Source: Deltaproteobacteria bacterium (GTDB taxonomy: Bacteria; Desulfobacterota; Desulfobacteria; Desulfobacterales; UBA11574). From it: a DNA stretch of 11,122 nt. Under the pieces are notes generated by a model that saw only the letters and a program-made list of their open reading frames with translations, did not search any database and was not told where the DNA came from. The translations under genes were made by a program, and so were the position numbers. Position 1 is the stretch's first letter, and each line of letters starts with the position of its first letter. The DNA lies in assembly GCA_019313505.1 (NCBI GenBank), contig JAFDBA010000059.1, positions 1-11,122 on the forward strand, in the 5' to 3' direction. Below, in pieces: positions 1-4,737 of this stretch.

Positions 1-1
1 T

Positions 2-151
2 TTCCCCTTTTCCCAGTCAACCATCAGCCAGCATCTTAAACTGCTTAAAGAATCAGGCATTGTCCATGGTGAAATTGAAGGGCCAAAGACATGTTACTGT
101 GTCGATTTTGACGTGCTGAATAAATTTAAAAAGTATGTGTCAAATTTATAA
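2..151 (+). CDS. ArsR-family transcriptional regulator, C-terminal fragment (5' end outside window)
   Basis: Only the last 49 codons are in the window, in frame from base 2 to a TAA at 149-151. The visible protein has the second half of a winged helix-turn-helix: a recognition helix STISQHLKLLKESGIV followed by a wing-like stretch (HGEIEGPKTCYCVDFD) and a short basic C-terminus. This is the usual pattern of ArsR/SmtB repressors, which bind DNA as dimers and release it on metal or metalloid binding. Two Cys lie within CYC near the wing, but no complete metal site can be judged from a fragment. Its stop is 209 bp upstream of hgcA on the same strand. ArsR-like regulators next to hgcAB are known in Desulfovibrio-type mercury methylators, so a role in controlling hgcAB is a reasonable inference. 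Confidence 0.8.
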   Translation, partial: FPFSQSTISQHLKLLKESGIVHGEIEGPKTCYCVDFDVLNKFKKYVSNL

Positions 152-160
152 TTATGGAGA

Positions 161-348
161 GCCAGTTTCAAAATGTTCAATTTCGAAGTCTCCGCTTATC
201 TGTTCGAGATCAAGGAAGGCGAAAATTTTAACCACAGGAATACACAGAGTATTTCGAGGATTAAAATTTGAGCCTGTCGAAGCGAAGCGTAGATCCCGCT
301 TCATCGGGGACGCAGATATAGGACAAAAGAGGGCGTTTTGAAATTGGC
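161..348. repeat. MITE-like element with imperfect terminal inverted repeats between arsR and hgcA
   Basis: The left end (161-178, GCCAGTTTCAAAATGTTC) and the reverse complement of the right end (331-348, GCCAATTTCAAAACGCCC) match at 14 of 18 positions. The 188-bp interior carries no credible gene. It fills almost all of the arsR-hgcA spacer and ends 3 bases before the GGAG Shine-Dalgarno of hgcA. Its left arm runs into one copy of a repeat also present near 3903 and 4638, and its right arm is an inverted copy of the sequence at 3885-3904. It is probably a small non-autonomous mobile or repetitive element that became the hgcA leader. No target-site duplication is evident. Confidence 0.5.
163..202 (+). 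repeat. Dispersed intergenic repeat, copy 1
   Basis: This stretch matches 3885-3924 at 34 of 40 positions. The core CGAAGTCTNCGCTTATCTG (184-202) is identical to the copies at 3906-3924 and 4641-4659 except for one variable base (C here, G and A in the others). All three copies lie outside genes and in the same orientation. Confidence 0.75.
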
Positions 349-360
349 TTTGGAGTTAAA

Positions 361-1569
361 ATGAAAGAATCATTAGATCCTGGATGTAGCTGCGGGTGTG
401 ATAACCACGGCAACAAGGAACCTGTCAGCGGACTTCAGTCAACAGGTGTTTCAATCATGCTCAAAATGGATTATACGCAGGCCGGCTGCGGGATAGAACC
501 AAAGAATACTTTTGCTGATTATGAGAAACCGGGATATATACTAAGCTCATTTGTTGAAGATTTCATTTTAAGCGATACAGGCCTTGTTCCAAAAGTAAAA
601 ACCAAAATGGATAAAAGTGACATTAAAGCAACCATAATGGTTAGAAGCGGTATTGGCAGGAATAACTACAAAGTTGCACCGGGGCTTTATTGTGTTGGAA
701 ATCCTGATAAGACTTCAGAGGTCATGATTACAGCAAATTTCAAACTGACCTTTGACCATCTGAGGCGGGAGTTGGAAAATATTAATGCCTGGATTCTTGT
801 TTTGGATACCAGGGGTGTAAATGTCTGGTGCGCTGCCGGAAAAGGAACATTTTCCACAAAAGAACTGGTTAAAAGAATAAAGCTTTGTTCCCTTGAAAAA
901 GTGGTTGACCATAAAAGAGTTATTGTTCCTCAACTGGGTGCAACCGGAGTGGCTGCGAAAACGGTAAAAAGAGAATCCGGCTTCAGAGTGGTATACGGCC
1001 CTGTCAGGGCAAAAGACATCCCGGCTTTTCTGGGAAACAATAGAAAAGCTGATAAGAAGATGAGAATGGTTACCTTTACTTTTATTGAAAGACTTATTCT
1101 AACACCGGTTGAATTGAACACGATCCTTAAGCCCGCTTTGATAACCTCTGTGGTTTTAATTTTTCTGTCCGGGTTCGGGCCGGGCATCTTTTCATTTTCA
1201 AGCGCATTTGGACGGGGGATGGTATCTGTCCTGGCCCTTATTGTTGGGATTATTTCCGGTGCTGTCATTACCCCCACACTGCTGCCTTACATCCCGTTTA
1301 AGGAGTTTGCTGCAAAAGGTATTATATCCGGGGCTGTGTTTGCCGCACTCTTGTTCCTATTGATTTCATCGGCAATTTATGGGGTTGCAGCCTTTATCAG
1401 CCTGTTTTTATTTATTGTGGCCATAAGCTCCTACCTGTCCATGAATTTTACAGGCGCCACCCCCTTTACATCACCTTCCGGCGTTGAAAAGGAGATGAAA
1501 AGATTCATCCCTGTACAGGTAATCGCTTTGGTAATATCAACAGGTCTATGGATTTATTCGGCATTTTAA
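361..1569 (+). CDS. hgcA: HgcA, corrinoid mercury methyltransferase
   Basis: HgcA is the membrane-anchored corrinoid protein that passes a methyl group to Hg(II), giving methylmercury. The diagnostic cap-helix motif NVWCAAGK is present at residues 154-161; Cys157 corresponds to the essential cobalt-ligating Cys (Cys93 in Desulfovibrio ND132). Residues of about 55-230 form the corrinoid-iron-sulfur-protein-like domain, including the family-like segments PGLYCVGNP and TANFKLTFDHLR. From about residue 255 to the end there are roughly five hydrophobic segments, matching the membrane domain, and the C-terminal stretch MNFTGATPFTSPSGV also looks typical. ATG 361 is preceded by GGAG at 352-355. At 402 residues it is longer than the ND132 protein (about 340), with a Cys-rich N-terminus (CSCGC, residues 9-13). 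hgcB follows 143 bp downstream. I am very sure of the family. Confidence 0.96.
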   Translation: MKESLDPGCSCGCDNHGNKEPVSGLQSTGVSIMLKMDYTQAGCGIEPKNTFADYEKPGYILSSFVEDFILSDTGLVPKVKTKMDKSDIKATIMVRSGIGRNNYKVAPGLYCVGNPDKTSEVMITANFKLTFDHLRRELENINAWILVLDTRGVNVWCAAGKGTFSTKELVKRIKLCSLEKVVDHKRVIVPQLGATGVAAKTVKRESGFRVVYGPVRAKDIPAFLGNNRKADKKMRMVTFTFIERLILTPVELNTILKPALITSVVLIFLSGFGPGIFSFSSAFGRGMVSVLALIVGIISGAVITPTLLPYIPFKEFAAKGIISGAVFAALLFLLISSAIYGVAAFISLFLFIVAISSYLSMNFTGATPFTSPSGVEKEMKRFIPVQVIALVISTGLWIYSAF

Positions 1570-1608
1570 TTGAGCCAGTTTCCCACCCTTTCGTTTATTC
1601 AAAGCCAT

Positions 1609-1651
1609 AGACGGTAAGGGATAAAAATGTTATTTTTACCCCTTACCGTCT
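1609..1651 (+). repeat. Strong hairpin between hgcA and hgcB
   Basis: Bases 1609-1627 pair with 1633-1651: 19 positions with a single A-C mismatch and a 5-base loop (TGTTA). No clear T-run follows, so it is not a textbook intrinsic terminator, but it is symmetric enough to act on either strand. Lying 40 bp after the hgcA stop and 62 bp before the hgcB start, it could attenuate readthrough, protect the hgcA mRNA 3' end or mark RNA processing. It could also be a palindromic repeat that inserted between two genes that usually sit close together. Confidence 0.7.
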
Positions 1652-1669
1652 TAACAGCGACGGAAATCA

Positions 1670-1684
1670 GGAGTGCGAAACTTG
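1670..1684 (+). repeat. Short dispersed motif GGAGTGCGAAACTTG, copy upstream of hgcB
   Basis: This 15-base motif recurs as an inverted copy at 9947-9961 (reverse complement GGGGTGCGAAACTTG, one difference) and as a direct copy at 10266-10280 (GGGGTGCTAAACTTG, two differences). Both this copy and the one at 10266 are followed by AGTAATTATT (directly here, after 8 extra bases there). It ends 28 bp before the hgcB start. Confidence 0.6.
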
Positions 1685-1712
1685 AGTAATTATTAAAACA
1701 GGAAAACAAGCC

Positions 1713-2015
1713 ATGGAAGATATAAGATACTTAGACGATGTTTCATCACTGGTACTTAATCAGGATAAATGTATTGGGTGTGGCCTTTGCACTGAAGTCT
1801 GTCCCCATAATGTTTTTGAACTCAGGCAGGGTAAATCTACAATTATCGACTTCAATGCCTGCATGGAGTGCGGGGCGTGTGTTAATAACTGCCCTTCAAA
1901 TGCATTAGAGGTAAGTCCAGGTGTAGGCTGAGCCACATATATTATCCAGGTCTGGATAAAAGGCAAAGAAAATGCATCCTGTGGTTCTTCTGAGGGGGCA
2001 GGTGGTTGCTGCTAA
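1713..2015 (+). CDS. hgcB: HgcB ferredoxin, probable selenoprotein (UGA at codon 73 read as Sec)
   Basis: HgcB is the 4Fe-4S partner of HgcA, thought to reduce its corrinoid and to handle Hg(II). Two cluster motifs are visible: C20-C23-C26-C30P and C50-MEC53GAC56-C60P, the second with the HgcB signature CMECGAC. A conventional call would end at TGA 1929-1931 after 72 residues, just after GVG. HgcB proteins have a conserved Cys there (Cys73 in ND132), and codon 73 here is the TGA. The same frame continues with ATYIIQVWIKGKENASCG and ends GGCC before TAA 2013-2015, giving the expected C-terminal vicinal cysteines (99, 100) and a normal length of 100 residues. A SECIS-like hairpin starts right after the TGA. 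Selenocysteine insertion is therefore the best reading; a nonsense mutation or sequencing error at TGC/TGT is the alternative. ATG 1713 is preceded by an AGGAAA stretch. Confidence 0.87.
1932..1964 (+). promoter_or_regulatory. Candidate bacterial SECIS element in hgcB
   Basis: Directly after TGA 1929-1931, TTATCC (1942-1947) pairs perfectly with GGATAA (1954-1959) around the apical loop AGGTCT (1948-1953). A short lower stem GCC (1932-1934) / GGC (1962-1964) can also form. The apical loop is identical to that of the E. coli fdhF SECIS, whose GGUC part is recognised by SelB. There are 17 bases between the TGA and GGTC, against 18 in fdhF. The bulged U of the fdhF stem is not evident, so the match is strong but not complete. 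The hairpin lies within the coding frame, as bacterial SECIS elements do. Confidence 0.8.
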
Positions 2016-2181
2016 ATTATAAGCACTTTGGAAAGTACCTAAAATTAATAAAGACATATCAGAGCAGACTACTGCGTATAGAATTTAAAGGTCTTATTAT
2101 CTATCTCAATAACGCTCAACCTATTAATCAGGAATTGAGAACTAAACCCAAGGGATTTTACGCAAATTCTGAAGAGCGTCC

Positions 2182-2694
2182 TTACATGGGAACAAAATTG
2201 TTTGCCTGAAAGTAGTCTTCTTTCAGCATGTCCAGTTGTTGTTCAAAGGCTCGGTAGTGATCCTTTTCCCAATCAGACAATTCGGTATAAAACTTCTTCA
2301 CGTCTTCATTGTCGGTCTTTTCAGCGCAAGCCCTGTAAAATTTCATGGCATCCAATTCCAATTTCATGCCAATTGTCAGCGCACTTACTTCAAAATGGCT
2401 GTCCTTGATCCTTCTCTTTATCTCATCGCTGAAGATTGGACTTCCCGCATGTTTGTGATCCTTTTTTAGCAGCTTTTTAGTAAAGTCATACTCGCCTTTT
2501 TCCAGGACAGATTTGTACTGATGCCTCAAGTAGTTGAAGTGGCCGAGCTCCTCTTTGGCCATGCGAGAAAAGGTCTCTTTTCCAAGGGGGTCACTGGTGG
2601 TTTTGGCCGCATTTTTGTAGAACTCAAGGCCCGTCAGTTCTGCCTCAATGGCTGTTTTTAATCCTTTTAGAATTTCCTCTGTCTTTTTATTCAT
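2182..2694 (-). CDS. Ferritin-like / rubrerythrin-like diiron protein
   Basis: This 170-residue protein has two similar helical halves, each ending in an ExxH motif: E49-L-G-H52 and E143-K-D-H146. Glu-rich helices precede each (around residues 17-24 and 111-115), the layout of rubrerythrin-type diiron four-helix bundles. No C-terminal rubredoxin CxxC domain is present, so it is an erythrin-like domain only. Such proteins typically serve in peroxide defence or iron handling in anaerobes; the exact reaction cannot be told. The start at 2694 (MNKKTEE) is chosen over the upstream ATG at 2766 because a long purine-rich Shine-Dalgarno (AGGAAAGGAAA) lies just before it, and the extra upstream residues do not look coding. 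It is convergent with hgcB, 166 bp from its TAA; a functional link with mercury methylation is not shown. Confidence 0.8.
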   Translation of the reverse strand: MNKKTEEILKGLKTAIEAELTGLEFYKNAAKTTSDPLGKETFSRMAKEELGHFNYLRHQYKSVLEKGEYDFTKKLLKKDHKHAGSPIFSDEIKRRIKDSHFEVSALTIGMKLELDAMKFYRACAEKTDNEDVKKFYTELSDWEKDHYRAFEQQLDMLKEDYFQANNFVPM

Positions 2695-2723
2695 TTTCCT
2701 TTCCTTTCCACCTCTAACGACGT

Positions 2724-2737
2724 AGCCCCGAAGGGCT
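2724..2737 (-). promoter_or_regulatory. Small UUCG hairpin in the leader of the ferritin-like gene
   Basis: Read on the - strand, AGCCC and GGGCT pair around a TTCG loop, giving the very stable C(UUCG)G tetraloop in RNA. It sits about 30 bases before the start codon at 2694, upstream of the Shine-Dalgarno, so it would be in the mRNA leader if transcription starts further upstream. No T-run follows. It may be a leader structure or part of another repeat; no function can be assigned. Confidence 0.4.
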
Positions 2738-2853
2738 GGATCGAAGGGGAGTGAGGTAAATATCAATGACTAAAACATAATCATAATCGAATATATTTCA
2801 ATGATCTACCGGATTTATTTTGATATCTAAAAATTCAGTCTTTGTGGTTGAAG

Positions 2854-2881
2854 TTCAGACAGTTTTGAGAAAAATGCCCTC
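2854..2881 (+). repeat. 28-bp dispersed repeat, copy 1
   Basis: This stretch matches 4427-4454 at 24 of 28 positions, with the shared run GAGAAAAATGC. It lies just beyond the 3' end of the lipoprotein gene. It differs from the CGAAGTCT repeat family, but both cluster in the same intergenic regions. Confidence 0.6.
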
Positions 2882-2884
2882 TTT

Positions 2885-3862
2885 TTATTTCAAAGCCTTT
2901 TTCATCCGCCTTTCCACACTGGCCCTGGCCGCCTCGCGGCTTTCCCTTCGAATATCGGCCTTTGCCATGGCCCATTTGTAAGCCTTTTCTTCATCATTGG
3001 TATAAACCGCACACCACATCAGGCCGGAAATAGCGCCCAGGCCGTTTGAGTTCATTTTGATAGCGGATCGGAATGATCTCTCGGCTGACTTATAATCCTT
3101 ATTCTTATACAGGACCCAGCCTTTTAGGTCGTGAGCCAGGTAAGAGGAAGGGGCTGAAGAGACAGCAGAATCGAACAACTCAGGATCAAGTGGGCCTTTA
3201 TCACCCCAGGATGAGTGTAAATAATATGCCTCCAGATCCCGGCCTAGAAGATCCAGGCTTTTTAGGGTTGTCTTCTCAGGCCATAAGGCCTTGGCCACCT
3301 GGTCATCCGGAAAGGGAAGACCGCAGGCATCCAACCAGGCTAAAAATCCTTCGCGAAAGCCTATGAGCTGGTCGGCTGGATCCAGAATCAGCTCAGTTGT
3401 CCATTCTTTATGTTCTCCCTTTGTATCCGTCAGTACCAGGGCGATTTGCATTTCGCTTCCCTGTTGTTGAACACTGCCCCATAGCCAGTAACGTATATCC
3501 TGTTCCTTGCCGAGTTTTGCTATGTCAAGCCGGGGGCCCTTACCGCGACAATATGCCGTTAACCTTTCCTTTTCGAGAAAGATTTTTTTTATCCGCCAGC
3601 CAAACCAGAACTCCTTAAGCCCGGTGTGCGGGGCCACAACATTTCCCAGCAGGAAATGAACCCCCAGTCCAACACCATCGTAAGCCTGGCCCTTCTGAGG
3701 CTGGAGTGGAAGAACGATTAGTCTGGGTTTGCTTTCTTTCTTTTTTTCAATGGGCTGTACCATAGGTTTGCTTTTCCCACCTCCCTCAAAACCACAAGCC
3801 AACAACGCCAAACAAAAGGCTATAAAAAACGCCCCTGACAGCCGTACTTTCCTTTGGCTCAT
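2885..3862 (-). CDS. Lipoprotein with TPR-like C-terminal region
   Basis: The 325-residue product starts with a lipoprotein signal peptide: basic MSQRKVR, a hydrophobic core, then lipobox LLAC with Cys23 followed by Gly. Absence of Asp at +2 suggests outer-membrane sorting if Lol rules apply. Residues of about 45-190 (RLIVLPL, then IRYWLWGSVQQQG) resemble the TolB-N/FlgO-type periplasmic domain, a tentative match. Around residues 240-275 a TPR-like repeat is seen (KGWVLYKNKDYKSAERSFRS), followed by further helices and a basic C-terminus. ATG 3862 is chosen because GGAGG lies immediately upstream; the in-frame ATG at 3874 overlaps that Shine-Dalgarno and would place extra residues before the signal peptide. 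The gene is on the same strand as the ferritin-like gene but 190 bp apart, with a repeat between them. Specific function unknown; a protein-interaction role at the envelope is the safe guess. Confidence 0.75.
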   Translation of the reverse strand: MSQRKVRLSGAFFIAFCLALLACGFEGGGKSKPMVQPIEKKKESKPRLIVLPLQPQKGQAYDGVGLGVHFLLGNVVAPHTGLKEFWFGWRIKKIFLEKERLTAYCRGKGPRLDIAKLGKEQDIRYWLWGSVQQQGSEMQIALVLTDTKGEHKEWTTELILDPADQLIGFREGFLAWLDACGLPFPDDQVAKALWPEKTTLKSLDLLGRDLEAYYLHSSWGDKGPLDPELFDSAVSSAPSSYLAHDLKGWVLYKNKDYKSAERSFRSAIKMNSNGLGAISGLMWCAVYTNDEEKAYKWAMAKADIRRESREAARASVERRMKKALK

Positions 3863-3884
3863 GCTTCCCTCCATTCATTTGATG

Positions 3885-3924
3885 CAATTTCAAAACGTCC
3901 CCTTTCGAAGTCTGCGCTTATCTG
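3885..3924 (+). repeat. Dispersed intergenic repeat, copy 2
   Basis: It matches 163-202 at 34 of 40 positions. Its first part, CAATTTCAAAACGTCC, also occurs inverted with one change at 331-346 in the hgcA leader. The copy begins 23 bp upstream of the lipoprotein start, on the opposite strand, and its last base is the first base of the hairpin at 3924-3939. Confidence 0.75.
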
Positions 3925-4023
3925 CCCATAATAATGGGCAATTTTCTATTTTCATATGTCTCATCTAAGTACCATTTTGTACGATCTATCTCATGTTCGG
4001 TCTAGTAAAAATCGTCTTTGTTT

Positions 4024-4065
4024 TTGCACAGATCATAGGTATCTGAAAAACCATTGCACAGATCA
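4024..4065. repeat. Direct repeat TTGCACAGATCA x2, 30 bp apart
   Basis: The 12-base word occurs exactly at 4024-4035 and 4054-4065, start-to-start distance 30 bp, close to three helical turns. Such spacing suits a regulator binding two sites on one face of DNA. It lies about 160 bp upstream of the lipoprotein start and 670 bp upstream of the transporter start. It may be an operator pair or a chance or decayed repeat. Confidence 0.45.
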
Positions 4066-4426
4066 AAAAAGCCACTTTTTGTTATAGAATTGCAGAAATA
4101 AAGTATTACGCATATTAATAACCTCCCGTCATTCGTCTTTTTTCAATTATCACTGAGTTTCCTTTATTTCATTATAGAAAACCACATTGTCAGGGAAACG
4201 TCAACGTCAGATTGAATCAGGTTAAGGAAATCCCCTAAATTCCCATTTAATAAAGGAAGACTTAATGTTTCTCCTTTTGTAAAGGTCGGTTTTGCCTGAA
4301 TCAGGAAGTAATGTAGAATCACGTTTTTTATAGCAACCATTTATAAGGGCACACTGTACTCTGCTGAGGCCTATTTTTAAAGCCGTCTGTGTAAAGTCAG
4401 GTTTACTGCGCCTAAAATCCTAACAT

Positions 4427-4454
4427 TTCAGACCGTTTGGAGAAAAATGCATTC
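4427..4454 (+). repeat. 28-bp dispersed repeat, copy 2
   Basis: It is the partner of 2854-2881 (24 of 28 identical), in the same orientation and again intergenic. Confidence 0.6.
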
Positions 4455-4616
4455 TTGACAATGCGACCGGTACCTGGTATCTGAATTGTAGTCGTCGGTT
4501 GCCGTTTTTTCCGTTTCCACTATATATTGGGATGCATTCGGTTACCGCACACTACCTTAAATTTTCCCTTATTTAGCTTTTGAAAAGGGAATTCTTATTA
4601 CTTCGCCATTGAGCTT

Positions 4617-4670
4617 CGAGACCTTCGAAAAGTGCCGTTTCGAAGTCTACGCTTATCTGCAAAGGTCTCG
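4617..4670. repeat. Palindromic element containing copy 3 of the CGAAGTCT repeat
   Basis: CGAGACCTT (4617-4625) and AAGGTCTCG (4662-4670) are perfect 9-bp inverted repeats. Between them TTCGAAA (4624-4630) and TTTCGAA (4638-4644) form a second inverted pair, and the repeat core CGAAGTCTACGCTTATCTG occupies 4641-4659. The element ends 67 bp before the transporter start and may lie in its leader. Confidence 0.6.
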
Positions 4671-4737
4671 CTTGGTCGAATGTACCTTTCTGGACCAATG
4701 GGACACACCCTTTATAATTTGGCACTGAGGGAAATAT

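Larger units (their letters stand above)
3863..4737. other. 875-bp intergenic region without genes, rich in repeats
   Basis: I see no credible coding frame on either strand. The AT-rich region lies between two divergently transcribed genes and should hold promoters for both, but no -10/-35 pair stands out clearly. It contains two copies of the CGAAGTCT repeat (3885-3924 and 4638-4659), a small perfect hairpin GCCCAT-AATA-ATGGGC (3924-3939), a direct repeat of TTGCACAGATCA (4024-4065), a copy of the 28-bp repeat (4427-4454), a palindrome CCTGAATCAGG (4298-4308) and an inverted repeat at 4617-4670. No tRNA or known riboswitch was recognised. Confidence 0.7.

Noticed and set aside
135..341. 68-codon frame overlapping the end of the arsR fragment
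   Set aside because: It runs through the inverted-repeat element, overlaps the ArsR coding end in another frame, and the translation has no domain-like character.
1713..1931. Conventional 72-residue ferredoxin ending at TGA 1929
   Set aside because: It would stop inside the conserved GVGC motif and lack the HgcB tail and Cys-Cys end, which follow in the same frame after the TGA next to a SECIS-like hairpin.
2016..2181. Terminator between the convergent hgcB and ferritin-like genes
   Set aside because: The only small inverted repeat (ACTTT-GG-AAAGT near 2024) has a 5-bp AT-rich stem and a 2-base loop with no T-run.
2006..2209. 67-codon + strand frame after hgcB
   Set aside because: It overlaps the end of hgcB and of the ferritin-like gene, and shows no recognisable protein features.
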